This document shows, in pieces, positions 1 to 8,231 of a stretch of 21,052 bases of DNA; the stretch's first letter is position 1, and each line of letters begins with the position of its first letter. A program made the translations under genes and the position numbers. The notes beneath the pieces are model-generated. The model saw only the letters and a program-made list of their open reading frames with translations. It did not search any database and was not told the origin of the DNA. This stretch comes from SIG607 sp045590395. GTDB lineage: Bacteria > Bacillota > Clostridia > Oscillospirales > Acutalibacteraceae. The DNA lies in assembly GCA_045590395.1 (NCBI GenBank), contig JAZNQX010000040.1, positions 1-21,052 of the forward strand. Direction: 5' to 3'.

Positions 1-166
1 GCTTGAAGCGGTCAGACTCAAAAGGATGCCTCAGCGCAATCGCCGTAACCGCAAAGCAGGGATGCTTCTCGACTGAAAATCCTGATTTCCAATTTCACTT
101 CGCGCTATCTTCAGTCACTATCGTCATATTAAAGAGTTGCAGGTTCGAGTCCTGCTCTGGGCGCCA
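1..166 (+). tRNA. tRNA-Ser(UGA), 5' end cut by the window edge, apparent insertion in the variable arm
   Basis: The 3' half is clear: T-stem GCAGG (139-143), T-loop TTCGAGT (144-150), T-stem CCTGC (151-155), acceptor strand TCTGGGC (156-162), discriminator G (163) and an encoded CCA (164-166). At the left edge, 2-8 reads CTTGAAG, a good anticodon loop with TGA at 4-6, followed by the 3' stem strand CGGTC (9-13). A G discriminator fits serine. ACTC (16-19) can pair with GAGT (134-137), as the base of a class II variable arm should, but 114 nt lie between them instead of a few. Inside, GACTGAA (71-77) pairs with TTCAGTC (110-116). The 5' acceptor and D arm would lie outside the window. It could instead be two unrelated fragments. 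Hallmark group I intron core sequences were not seen. Confidence 0.4.
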
Positions 167-237
167 CATTCGTGTGAATTCCATAAATATCGTTTTGAGT
201 ATTGCGTTGTGAAACGCTTGTTTGCATCTTTACAAAC

Positions 238-253
238 GGCCTCTCCGGAGGCC
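238..253 (+). other. Perfect hairpin upstream of tRNA-Gln
   Basis: GGCCTC (238-243), TCCG loop, GAGGCC (248-253), six G/C-rich pairs, six bases before the tRNA-Gln 5' end. No T-tract follows, so it is more likely a processing or spacer element between RNAs than a terminator. Confidence 0.35.
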
Positions 254-259
254 AAACCT

Positions 260-330
260 TGAGACATGGTGTAACGGTAGCACTAAGGACTTTGGTTCCT
301 TCAGTTAGGGTTCGAATCCCTATGTCTCAA
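260..330 (+). tRNA. tRNA-Gln (anticodon UUG)
   Basis: This is a full cloverleaf: acceptor TGAGACA (260-266) pairs with TGTCTCA (323-329), the D-loop contains GG, the anticodon arm is AAGGA/TCCTT around loop CTTTGGT (anticodon TTG), and the T-loop is TTCGAAT. The discriminator is A330 and CCA is not encoded (CAA follows), unlike the tRNA-Ser to its left. It sits 30 nt before the tmRNA, so the RNAs are probably processed from one transcript. The anticodon reads CAA and, with wobble, CAG codons. Confidence 0.93.
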
Positions 331-360
331 CAAACTGCTAAAAGCTTTGCCATGGATTAT

Positions 361-698
361 GGGGGTGTTTGGTTTTGACTTGCCTGGAGCAGGTATGAGT
401 TCATGCAGTGCCGGGGCTTTAAGCACTTAAATCTCTGAGGTCAACAAATAAATGCTAAGAATTTCTTCGGCAATGTGGCGAACAAGGTTCGTGCCTTTGC
501 AAGACCTGCAGTAACTCTCGCAGTAGCTGCCTAAGCATTAAGATTTCCTGCTTAGATTAAAGTAGGTGGTGGAAATGGGCCGGTATTCGGTACCCCGATT
601 CTTTGGACTGGTAGTAAGATTAAATCAGTAGCCTAAGCATGTGAATAAAACTTATATTGGCACTTGTAAGGACACGGGTTCGATTCCCGTCACCTCCA
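361..698 (+). ncRNA. ssrA: Transfer-messenger RNA (tmRNA) with a 26-codon tag
   Basis: tmRNA rescues stalled ribosomes by acting as an alanine-tRNA and then as a short mRNA that adds a degradation tag. The ends form the acceptor stem GGGGGTG (361-367) with CACCTCC (691-697), including a G-U at pair 3, the alanyl-tRNA synthetase identity element. The 5' part has the typical GGTTTTGACT segment; the T arm is ACGGG/CCCGT around TTCGATT. AGTGCC near 406-411 can pair with GGCACT near 659-664 (the P2 region). The tag frame probably resumes at GCT 454 and ends TAA 532-534: it begins AKNFFG and ends LAVAA. The final AA is the usual protease signal; the body is long and basic, unlike the short ALAA-ending tags known from Bacteroidetes hosts. 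CCA is not encoded. One-piece, not permuted. Function is established for the family; a viral role is inference. Confidence 0.92.
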
Positions 699-700
699 CA

Positions 701-1175
701 AAGAGACTACCGTTTTGTTAAGTTTCATCCGTCTCGCGGTCTTTGGTCACTGCAGTAAACTACTTAGAAACTTATAGTCACAGCTGAAATGATAGGTTGT
801 GCTGTTCTGGAGCGCACTTCTGAGTTACCTGTCCAGAAGCCAGAGCAAGAGAATTTATTCTCGAATACGCTTTTTGATACTTAAACAGGTATGCAAGATG
901 CTCGAAGCATTAAACATATAGCCGTTAAGAGAGCCAATGCAAGACCGCTACGAAGCGATAAAGTATAGTGAAAGAGTAGCACAGAGTACTGAAAATGATA
1001 CTTGTCTCAGGAATGATGGACATTAGAAAAGTAAAGCCGTGTATAAAGACAGAGGGCCTATGCAAAGGGCATGTATGTCAAACGTTGCGCAAGTATCAGG
1101 TAGACTAATTCGGTAGCTCAGGTTTATGCTTTTACTGAGATAGTAGATTTGGGATATTTGAGGTACTCTGTTTTT
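701..1175 (+). ncRNA. Candidate large structured phage RNA (ROOL/GOLLD-like class), unassigned
   Basis: No credible reading frame exists here, but perfect helices do: 719-726 with 767-774 (8 bp), 805-811 with 832-838 (7 bp), GAGAA/TTCTC hairpin 849-862, ATGCT/AGCAT hairpin 898-910, CGCT/AGCG hairpin 946-957, 997-1004 with 1090-1097 (8 bp), 1019-1023 with 1075-1079, CTCAG/CTGAG 1117-1139, and 982-989 with 1163-1170 (8 bp). The last pairing closes the 3' domain just before TTTTT at 1171-1175, a plausible 3' end. I looked for and did not find the conserved cores of RNase P RNA or group II introns. Large ornate RNAs such as ROOL and GOLLD are known to sit in phage tRNA clusters, which is the context here; I do not recall their consensus well enough to assign a family. 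The exact 5' end is unknown. Confidence 0.55.
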
Positions 1176-1197
1176 AATTGCAAACATACTTTTTACA

Positions 1198-3168
1198 ATG
1201 CAAGATATATTTATTGATATTGAGACTTATTCGTCAGTAGACATCAAAACCTGTGGAGCGTATAAGTATATAGCGTCTCCTGATTTTGAAATATTGATGA
1301 TTAGCTATGCCATAAACGATGGTCCAGTTATTACTATTGACTTAGCGCAAGGTGATACTATGCCTGATGAGTTTGAGGAAGCTTTGTTTGACTCTACTTT
1401 CCGCAAGCATGCGCATAACGCAGTATTTGAGCGTCTTAGCTTTAAGCGCGTAGGCTATGATATACCAGCCAACGAGTGGTATTGTACTGCGGTTAAAGCC
1501 GCTTATTGCGGATTACCCATATCCCTCGACCAGGTGTCAAAAGTCCTTGACTTGGAAAATAAAAAGCTTGATACTGGAAAGGCTCTTATCAAGTATTTCT
1601 CTTGCCCCTGCAAGCCTACAAAAGTTAACGGCGGACGTACACGAAATTATCCTTGGCATGCCCCCGACAAGTGGGAGATGTACAAAGAGTATAACGTGTA
1701 TGATGTTCTGGCTGAGCGCGAGATATACAATATGCTTGAAGGCTATGATATACCAGAATCAGAAAGAGAATTGTATGTAGTCGACCAGGCTATTAATGAC
1801 CGTGGCATTCTCATTGACCCCATCTTAGCCAAATCTGCTATACAAATTGACGAAGAGTACTCAGAAGTGCTTATAGAACAAGCGAAAGCTCTTACTCACT
1901 TAGACAATCCTAAATCTTCGCCTCAGTTGTGTAAATGGCTTAGCCAAAAAACAGGAGACTCTATTACGTCGCTCGCTAAAGACGTTCTTCCGGGACTAAT
2001 TGACCAGTATAAAAATTATCCAGATGTGCGTGAAGCCTTGGAGCTACGCCAGAAATTAGCGAAGTCTTCTATAAAGAAGTATTATGCTATGGTTAACTGC
2101 GCAACATCAGATAACCGTGTACGAGGAACCTTTCAGTTTTATGGAGCTAATAGAACAGGGCGCTGGGCAGGTCGTCTTTTGCAATTGCAGAACCTATCTA
2201 AGAATCACCTTGATGACATAGATACTCCGAGAGAGCTTATCCGCAAAGGCGATTGGGACACAGTTGATATGCTCTATGGAGACGTGGCCGATATTCTGTC
2301 TCAGCTTGTAAGGACAGGCATAGTAGCTCCCGAAGGTAAAATCCTTGCTGTATGTGATTTCTCGGCTATTGAGGCCCGCGTAATATCTTGGCTTGCTGAA
2401 GAGGATTGGCGTATGGACGTGTTTAGGGGCGACGGTAAGATTTATGAGGCAGCAGGTTCTCGTATGTTTAATGTCCCCGTTTCAGCAATTACTAAGACTT
2501 CTCCTTTGCGCCAGAAGGCTAAGATTGCAGAGCTTGCGCTTGGGTATCAAGGGCACTTAGGCGCTATGAAACGAATGGGCGGTGAAGCTATGGGCTTAAG
2601 CGAAGCTGAAATGACTTCTATAGTACGTAAATGGCGTGACGCTAATCCTAAGATAGTCGACCTTTGGGCTGAGATAGAAGACTGCGCAATGGAAGCAGTA
2701 CGCTATGGCAGGGAGGTAATAGGCACGTCAAGAAACCTTGTATTTAATTATGATGGCGAAGCGTTGACTATAAAACTGCCATCCGGTCGTTGCTTATTCT
2801 ATCGCCACCCACATATTAAAGAAAAACCAAAAGGCCGAACAACTATAAAAGCTCTCTTTTATGAAGGTCTAAACCAAGAAACAAAACAGTGGACAGTCAT
2901 AGATACCTACGGAGGTAAGATGACTGAGAATATTGTGCAAGCTATTGCTCGTGACCTTCTTGCCTATTCGCTTATTAACCTCCATGCAGCGGGCTATGCA
3001 ATAACAATGCATGTGCATGACGAAATTATTGCAGAAATTGATTATGATGGAACAGAGCAAGCTGTCTATAATCAGATGGCCACTATTATGGGACAAGCGC
3101 CTTCCTGGGCTTCAGACCTTCCTCTTAATGCTGACGGATATTTAACAACATACTATAAGAAAGACTAA
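1198..3168 (+). CDS. Family A DNA polymerase with 3'-5' exonuclease domain
   Basis: Replicative polymerase of the Pol I family (656 aa), without the 5' nuclease of cellular Pol I, as usual for phages. The N-terminal proofreading domain shows Exo I as IDIET (D7, E9), Exo II as AHNAVFE, and Exo III as YNVYDV. The polymerase domain has motif A DFSAIEAR with metal-binding D387, motif B RQKAKIAELALGYQG (R438 to G452) with the O-helix R and K, and motif C HVHDE with D608 and E609. All catalytic residues appear intact. The ATG is preceded by TTTTTACA with no Shine-Dalgarno sequence, normal for Bacteroidetes-infecting phages. It is the first protein gene after the RNA cluster and leads the replication operon; the primase-helicase starts 9 nt downstream. 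I saw no convincing promoter between the RNA block and this gene. Confidence 0.97.
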   Translation: MQDIFIDIETYSSVDIKTCGAYKYIASPDFEILMISYAINDGPVITIDLAQGDTMPDEFEEALFDSTFRKHAHNAVFERLSFKRVGYDIPANEWYCTAVKAAYCGLPISLDQVSKVLDLENKKLDTGKALIKYFSCPCKPTKVNGGRTRNYPWHAPDKWEMYKEYNVYDVLAEREIYNMLEGYDIPESERELYVVDQAINDRGILIDPILAKSAIQIDEEYSEVLIEQAKALTHLDNPKSSPQLCKWLSQKTGDSITSLAKDVLPGLIDQYKNYPDVREALELRQKLAKSSIKKYYAMVNCATSDNRVRGTFQFYGANRTGRWAGRLLQLQNLSKNHLDDIDTPRELIRKGDWDTVDMLYGDVADILSQLVRTGIVAPEGKILAVCDFSAIEARVISWLAEEDWRMDVFRGDGKIYEAAGSRMFNVPVSAITKTSPLRQKAKIAELALGYQGHLGAMKRMGGEAMGLSEAEMTSIVRKWRDANPKIVDLWAEIEDCAMEAVRYGREVIGTSRNLVFNYDGEALTIKLPSGRCLFYRHPHIKEKPKGRTTIKALFYEGLNQETKQWTVIDTYGGKMTENIVQAIARDLLAYSLINLHAAGYAITMHVHDEIIAEIDYDGTEQAVYNQMATIMGQAPSWASDLPLNADGYLTTYYKKD

Positions 3169-3177
3169 TACGTAAAT

Positions 3178-5577
3178 ATGCAAATCGAATTAATTCATGA
3201 CGCGTCCATAAATATAGCAGTTGGCTTAAGCGCAACGAGCAAAGTATGGAAAAACAAAAAGCTTCTTTGGAGTGAATTAGTGTCAAAACTTTCAGAAGCT
3301 GTACGAACTGCCGAGACATATAAGCAGTTTATGGGAGCTAATAAGGCCGAGCAATCTAAAATAAAAGATATTGGAGGCTTTGTTGGTGGTTTTCTTACCA
3401 ATGGTCGCAGAGATAAAACTAACGTGCTTTATAGGCAAATTGTTACTTTGGATATCGACTTTTCGCATGAAAGCTTTTGGTGGGATTTTACAAACCTTTT
3501 TGACTGCGCAGCCGTCATTCACTCTACGCATAAATCCAGTTGTGCCAAACCACGGCACAGGCTCGTGATACCCTTAAGCCGTGAAGTATCTCAAGAAGAG
3601 TATCAAGCTATTGCAAGAAAGATAGCAGGCAACTTAAATATAGACCTCTTTGACCAGTCGACTTTTGATGTCAATAGACTTATGTTCTGGCCATCTGTTT
3701 CTTCAGATTCTGAGTACTATTTTGAGTACCAGGACGGACCATTTCTTGATGCCGATACAGTTTTAGGTTGGTATGAAAATTGGCATGATACCAGTGAGTG
3801 GCCTACCTCGTCAGATTACACAGATACAATACAGACTGCCATTAAGAAGCAAGAAGACCCAGAAGAGAAGAAAGGCATAGTTGGTGTATTCTGTCGTACG
3901 TACGATATCCATTCTGCTATCGAGACTTTTTTGTCTGAGGAATACGAGCCTGCAGGTGATGGCCGCTATACCTACACTAAAGGAACTACTGCTGCTGGCC
4001 TTATAACCTACGATGACAAGTTTGCTTATTCGCATCATGGAACAGACCCTGCCGGTGGGCGCCTTTGTAACGCATTTGACTTGGTGCGTATTCACAAATT
4101 CGGGCATCTTGATACAGGCCGTGAAAAGATGGAGCAGGATAAAAAGAGCTATAAGGCGATGGAAGAGTTTGCTACAAAAGACCCTGCCACAAGGCGTCAT
4201 ATAGCAGACGAGAAATTTGCCGAGGCTAAGTTTGAATTTGCCGAAGGTCTTGAGGAAGAGGCTAACGAGGAGACAGACAACTCATGGGTTGAGCAGCTTG
4301 AAGCTAACACGCGAGGTGACTATGAAAGCTCCGCCAATAATATCAATCTTATTATACAGAACGATAAGATGATAAAAAATGCCTTTAAGCTTAACACCTT
4401 CGATAACAAAAGATACGTTATACGGTCTTTGCCCTGGCGCAAAGTCAACGGTATTGAATTGTTTCGGGACGTTGACTACGCGGGCATTCGTAATTATATT
4501 GAGTGCGTATATGGTATCGTGTCAAATCAGAAGGTAGATGACGCGCTATCGCTTGAGTTTGAAAAGAAAAAGTTTCATCCTATAATAGACTACATAAAGA
4601 GCCTTGCTTGGGACGGGGTACCACGAATAGATACTCTGCTTATAGACTACTTTGGTTCTGATGACAATGACTATACGAGAGCCGCAATCCGTAAAATGCT
4701 GTGCGCCGCAGTTGCTCGGGTATTCGAACCAGGTGTGAAATTTGATTTAGTGCTAATCTTAGTAGGAGAGCAAGGCACGTATAAGAGTACTTTTGTTAAA
4801 GCCCTGGGTATGGACTGGTTTTCTGATACGTTTACTACAGTACAAGGAAAAGAGTCATTTGAACAGATACAAGGCGCTTGGATTATAGAAATAGCAGAGC
4901 TTTCAGGTCTTAAGAAAGCTGAAGTTGAAACTATTAAGCATTATATAGCTAAACGTGAAGACTCATTTAGGCCTGCTTATGGAAGAGTAGTAGAAACATA
5001 TAAAAGGCAATGTGTCTTTTTTGGAACTACTAATAGCAAAGACTTCCTTAAAGACCCGACCGGAAATAGGCGATTTATGCCGGTTGACGTACATAAAGAG
5101 CGTGTTACCAAGTCAGTTACAGATGACCTAATACCAGAAGAGATAGCCCAAATATGGGCAGAGGCTTATCAGCTTTACCTAAATAACGAGCCACTTTATC
5201 TTATTGATAATGAAAGCACTTTGGCAAAGGTAGAACAAGCTAAGCATGCCGAATCTGATGAGCGTAGAGGTATTATCGAAGATTACTTGGATAAGCTCTA
5301 CCCTGATAATTGGGATACCCTTGATATTTATGAGAGACGCGCTTGGCTTGACAGTCCTACGCCTGCAAAAGGCACTCATCAGAAAAAGTATGTATGTGTT
5401 GCGGAAATATGGAGTGAGTGCTTAGGCAAAGATAAAGCTGATATGTCGAGGTATAATACTCGTGAAATTAATGAGACCCTTAAATCACTAAATGACTGGG
5501 AATTTGTAGCGTCTACAAGAAATTTCCCAATATACGGTAAACAGAAATACTATAAAAGAAAGGAGAGTTTGCTATGA
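3178..5577 (+). CDS. Primase-helicase: PrimPol-like N terminus with VapE-type SF3 helicase
   Basis: 799 aa, probably primes and unwinds DNA for the neighbouring polymerase. The N-terminal part resembles archaeo-eukaryotic primase folds: LDIDF (D92, D94), RHRLVIP (H127), and DVNRLMFWP (164-172). A middle motif, YSHHGTDP followed by NAFDLV, is typical of phage proteins joining primase and VapE helicase parts. The helicase has Walker A GEQGTYKS (530-537), Walker B WIIEIAEL (E571, E574), sensor FFGTTN (N619), and arginine finger GNRRF (R631, R632), matching the virulence-associated E family of superfamily 3 helicases. The primase assignment is weaker than the helicase one. Its TGA overlaps the next ATG as ATGA, implying coupled translation. 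Confidence 0.93.
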   Translation: MQIELIHDASINIAVGLSATSKVWKNKKLLWSELVSKLSEAVRTAETYKQFMGANKAEQSKIKDIGGFVGGFLTNGRRDKTNVLYRQIVTLDIDFSHESFWWDFTNLFDCAAVIHSTHKSSCAKPRHRLVIPLSREVSQEEYQAIARKIAGNLNIDLFDQSTFDVNRLMFWPSVSSDSEYYFEYQDGPFLDADTVLGWYENWHDTSEWPTSSDYTDTIQTAIKKQEDPEEKKGIVGVFCRTYDIHSAIETFLSEEYEPAGDGRYTYTKGTTAAGLITYDDKFAYSHHGTDPAGGRLCNAFDLVRIHKFGHLDTGREKMEQDKKSYKAMEEFATKDPATRRHIADEKFAEAKFEFAEGLEEEANEETDNSWVEQLEANTRGDYESSANNINLIIQNDKMIKNAFKLNTFDNKRYVIRSLPWRKVNGIELFRDVDYAGIRNYIECVYGIVSNQKVDDALSLEFEKKKFHPIIDYIKSLAWDGVPRIDTLLIDYFGSDDNDYTRAAIRKMLCAAVARVFEPGVKFDLVLILVGEQGTYKSTFVKALGMDWFSDTFTTVQGKESFEQIQGAWIIEIAELSGLKKAEVETIKHYIAKREDSFRPAYGRVVETYKRQCVFFGTTNSKDFLKDPTGNRRFMPVDVHKERVTKSVTDDLIPEEIAQIWAEAYQLYLNNEPLYLIDNESTLAKVEQAKHAESDERRGIIEDYLDKLYPDNWDTLDIYERRAWLDSPTPAKGTHQKKYVCVAEIWSECLGKDKADMSRYNTREINETLKSLNDWEFVASTRNFPIYGKQKYYKRKESLL

Positions 5578-5912
5578 AAAATAATACCCTACAAAGCATA
5601 GAAGCTAAACTTAGAAGAGAAGAACATCTCAGAGAAAAAGCCGCTTTCGAAAAACAGCTCAGAGAAGCACGCATACTTAAAGAGTGCTGCAATACAAAAT
5701 GGACATTTGCGACTAAGAAGCTGAAAGGAGGTAGCTGCATTCTATTAGCAAAACCTAAATACGGCTACCATAAATATAGAGAAATATGTCGTGATGGTCG
5801 TGGCATAAAGTTCAAAACAAAAACAAGCGCTCATTACGCAGCTAAACAGATATGTGAACTTGGCTTGACCGAAGCAGGGTATGAATTAGGACAAGAATAT
5901 TCACTTTTATAA
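5574..5912 (+). CDS. Small basic protein with N-terminal coiled coil, unknown function
   Basis: 112 aa, starting inside the helicase stop codon (ATGA). Residues 7-36 are rich in Glu, Lys, Arg and Leu and look like an amphipathic helix or coiled coil. The C-terminal stretch (TSAHYAAKQICELG, then AGYELGQEY) resembles the C terminus of the next gene (AQIHAIICKIQETG, then SGYTIGEVF), so the two seem to share a domain. High lysine content and location in the replication operon would suit a nucleic-acid-binding accessory, but this is only a guess. I do not recognise the family. Confidence 0.8.
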   Translation: MKNNTLQSIEAKLRREEHLREKAAFEKQLREARILKECCNTKWTFATKKLKGGSCILLAKPKYGYHKYREICRDGRGIKFKTKTSAHYAAKQICELGLTEAGYELGQEYSLL

Positions 5913-5923
5913 ATCAATTAGTC

Positions 5924-6184
5924 ATGATAAAATTTAGAAAATATCTCGTAGTGCGGATAGGTTACGGAAAGAACACAAGGTTTGCCCTTTGTACTAAGAA
6001 AAAGTTCTTTTTTGGACTTTTCAACTCAAGAAAAAGCTATTTCGTATATGACCCATCTAACAAGCTTGTGTCTGCTAAGACTAAAGCTCAGATACATGCA
6101 ATTATTTGCAAAATTCAAGAAACTGGTTTTGCTAAGTCAGGCTATACGATAGGAGAAGTTTTCAATGAAAAACAAGACAAGTGA
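5924..6184 (+). CDS. Small basic protein, related to the preceding gene's C-terminal domain
   Basis: 86 aa with a lysine- and aromatic-rich N-terminal half (KKKFFFGLF) likely to form beta strands, then the shared module KTKAQIHAIICKIQETG plus GYTIGE. It sits 11 nt after its likely paralogue and overlaps the VRR-NUC gene by 20 nt. No membrane segment, signal peptide or metal-binding cluster is visible. Function unknown. The duplication suggests tandem expansion of one small phage family. Confidence 0.8.
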   Translation: MIKFRKYLVVRIGYGKNTRFALCTKKKFFFGLFNSRKSYFVYDPSNKLVSAKTKAQIHAIICKIQETGFAKSGYTIGEVFNEKQDK

Positions 6185-6449
6185 AAAAGTAATAGAACGT
6201 AAACTTGTAGAAGCTGTTAAGAGCAAAGACGGCATGTGCATAAAACTATTAAGTGACTTTATCACAGGTTTGCCTGACCGCCTCTGCCTTTTTCCAGGCC
6301 AGAAAGCCATATTTGTAGAAACAAAGACTACTGGGGAAAAACCTCGTAAAGTACAAGTCTTTATACATAATAAGCTTAAGGCCCTTGGCTTCAGAGTTGA
6401 AGTTATAGATTCCCTCGATAAAGTTAACTCATTTATAAACAGCATTTAA
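6165..6449 (+). CDS. VRR-NUC domain nuclease
   Basis: 94 aa, essentially a stand-alone VRR-NUC domain. This PD-(D/E)XK-fold family acts on branched or flap DNA and is common beside phage replication genes. Landmarks: E11 in EKVIERKL, GLPDRL with D38, FVETKT giving the E52-x-K54 catalytic pair, then GEKPRKVQ with Q64, and a C-terminal ALGFRVEVID strand. All expected active-site positions are present and the length is usual for phage members. It starts within the end of the preceding gene (20 nt overlap). Likely role: processing replication or recombination intermediates. Confidence 0.93.
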   Translation: MKNKTSEKVIERKLVEAVKSKDGMCIKLLSDFITGLPDRLCLFPGQKAIFVETKTTGEKPRKVQVFIHNKLKALGFRVEVIDSLDKVNSFINSI

Positions 6450-6451
6450 TT

Positions 6452-6607
6452 ATGAAACTCGGAATAATATTAGCATGCGTTATATGCGTGTTGATTTTTG
6501 TGCTGGATATATGCGCTGCGGCATTTATTGCTAAAAATATGGAAAATTTCGCGGATATGTTTAATGTAGACTACGCAGATGAACCAGATAACACTACTAA
6601 AGTTTAG
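6452..6607 (+). CDS. Tiny single-pass membrane protein
   Basis: 51 aa beginning MKLGIILACVICVLIF, giving one transmembrane segment (about residues 4-28) and an acidic C-terminal tail (DYADEPDN). It starts 2 nt after the VRR-NUC stop, fitting the operon spacing. No lipobox or holin signature is clear. Function unknown. Confidence 0.6.
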   Translation: MKLGIILACVICVLIFVLDICAAAFIAKNMENFADMFNVDYADEPDNTTKV

Positions 6608-6613
6608 TTGGAT

Positions 6614-6781
6614 ATGTTAGCAGTAATAGCACTCATATTAGTAGTCGTTATTTTAGTATGCTGTGTAATAACTTTGCTATTACAGATGGTTGCGCTTCCT
6701 ATAGTATTAGCCATTATAGGCATAATTATTCTACTATTCACAATTGATGAAAGACAGAGAAATGATTCTGACAGAAAATAA
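6614..6781 (+). CDS. Tiny hydrophobic membrane protein overlapping the SNF2 gene
   Basis: 55 aa, almost wholly hydrophobic (MLAVIALILVVVILVCC onward) with room for one long or two short transmembrane helices, then a charged end (DERQRNDSDRK). The last 35 nt overlap the SNF2-helicase start in another frame. Start lies 6 nt after the previous stop. Two consecutive membrane peptides inside a replication operon might anchor the replication complex or act on the host envelope; neither is shown. Confidence 0.55.
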   Translation: MLAVIALILVVVILVCCVITLLLQMVALPIVLAIIGIIILLFTIDERQRNDSDRK

Positions 6782-8198
6782 CTTACATAATTACCAAAAA
6801 GCCTGCGTCGAGCATATTATAAATAACCGCTACTGCGGAGTATTCCTCGATATGGGCTTAGGTAAAACTGTGTCAACTCTTACTGCGGTTAACTATCTTA
6901 TGAATGATTACTGCGAGGTTAATTCAGTATTAGTAATTGCACCTAAAAGGGTAACAGAGTCAGTCTGGCAAGAAGAAGCTGAGAAGTGGGTGCATTTACA
7001 AAATCTACGTTTCTCTAAAATAGTAGGCTCTGAACAAAAGAGAGTAGAGGCTCTAAAGGCTAAAGCTGATGTATACCTCATATCAAGAGATAATATAGCC
7101 TGGCTCTGTGCTTATTGCGGAGGAAGTAAATTGCCTTTTGACATGGTGATAATTGATGAGCTTAGCAGCTTTAAGTCTTATAAGTCTTTAAGGTTTAAAG
7201 CTTTGCGGGGAGTGCGCCCGTGTGTAAAGCGTTTGGTCGGGCTAACAGGTACGCCAGCGCCGAATGGCCTTATAGACCTTTGGCCGCAGATATACCTTAT
7301 GGATAGAGGTGAAAGATTAGAGAAAACTATAAGTCGTTACCGCGAAAAGTATTTTAGGCCAGGCCGGTCTAACGGCCATGTGGTTTATAACTATATACTC
7401 GGTGACAACTCAGAAACTCTTATACATAATAGAATAAGTGATATTTGTATAAGTATGAAAGCCGAAGACTATTTACAGATGCCCGAGCGTACAGATAATT
7501 TCATAAAACTCTCAATGCCTGACGACCTCAAAAAGAAATATCTTGACTTCGAAAAAGAGAAGGTCATTGAGATGATGACCGAGACAGTAGAGGAGCAAGA
7601 CGAAAATGGTAATAGCGTATTTGTAGAAAAACCTGTTGAAATAAACGCTGTCAATGCAGCGGCGCTTTCTAATAAGCTTTTGCAATTTGCAAATGGCGCG
7701 ATATACGATGACAAAAGAGGCGTTCACCCAGTTCATGATATAAAGCTTGAAGCTCTTAAAGAGCTTATAGAAGACTCAAACGGTAAGTCTGTTCTTGTCG
7801 CATGGACTTTCCAGTTCGACAGAGACAGAATAAAAGAATACCTTAAAGCCTATAAGCCAAGAGAGCTTAAAACACCACAAGACATCAAGGACTGGAATGC
7901 CGGAAAGATACAGGTTTTGCTCGCGCATCCGGCGTCAGCCGGACACGGCCTTAATCTTCAGGCGGGCGGTAACATAATTGTTTGGTATGGACAGACCTGG
8001 AGCCTTGAATTATACCAGCAGTTTAACGCGCGTCTATACCGTCAAGGGCAAAAGAATGGCGTAGTAATAAATCACTTAATCCTGAAAGGTACACATGATG
8101 AAGACGTTATATCTTCACTTAAAAATAAAGACAGAAAGCAGAACGATTTGATGGAAAGTATCAAAGCCAAAATCGAGAGGTATAAAGCCTTTATGTAA
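6747..8198 (+). CDS. SNF2-type DEAD/DEAH helicase
   Basis: A compact superfamily 2 ATPase of the SNF2 type (483 aa from this ATG; TTG at 6744 and ATG at 6762 are alternatives). Motif I DMGLGKT (35-41), motif II DELS (137-140, where many relatives have DEAH), motif III LTGTPAPN (166-173), motif IV region VLVAWTFQF, motif V GHGLNLQAG, and motif VI QQFNARLYRQGQ with arginine fingers R429 and R432. There is no extra nuclease or methylase domain, unlike restriction or Mrr-type SNF2 enzymes. Such helicases are common in phage replication regions and translocate on double-stranded DNA, perhaps remodelling replication or recombination complexes. TAA at 8196-8198 is followed by an AT-rich promoter region. 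Confidence 0.95.
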   Translation: MKDREMILTENNLHNYQKACVEHIINNRYCGVFLDMGLGKTVSTLTAVNYLMNDYCEVNSVLVIAPKRVTESVWQEEAEKWVHLQNLRFSKIVGSEQKRVEALKAKADVYLISRDNIAWLCAYCGGSKLPFDMVIIDELSSFKSYKSLRFKALRGVRPCVKRLVGLTGTPAPNGLIDLWPQIYLMDRGERLEKTISRYREKYFRPGRSNGHVVYNYILGDNSETLIHNRISDICISMKAEDYLQMPERTDNFIKLSMPDDLKKKYLDFEKEKVIEMMTETVEEQDENGNSVFVEKPVEINAVNAAALSNKLLQFANGAIYDDKRGVHPVHDIKLEALKELIEDSNGKSVLVAWTFQFDRDRIKEYLKAYKPRELKTPQDIKDWNAGKIQVLLAHPASAGHGLNLQAGGNIIVWYGQTWSLELYQQFNARLYRQGQKNGVVINHLILKGTHDEDVISSLKNKDRKQNDLMESIKAKIERYKAFM

Positions 8199-8231
8199 GG
8201 CCAAAAATAAGCCAAAAATAATTAAAAAAAA

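Noticed and set aside
3..212. 69-residue open frame over the tRNA-Ser region
   Set aside because: It runs straight through the T arm and CCA end of the tRNA; no coding character.
701..1175. Group I intron interrupting a gene or tRNA
   Set aside because: A weak R/S-like resemblance (CAGAGTACTG and GAGATAGTA) exists, but no flanking exon halves can be joined, and the R-like segment pairs better with 1163-1170.
1157..1194. Promoter just before the DNA polymerase gene
   Set aside because: TTTG and TACTTTTT are 26 nt apart, too far for the Bacteroidetes pattern, and the shared upstream block is missing.
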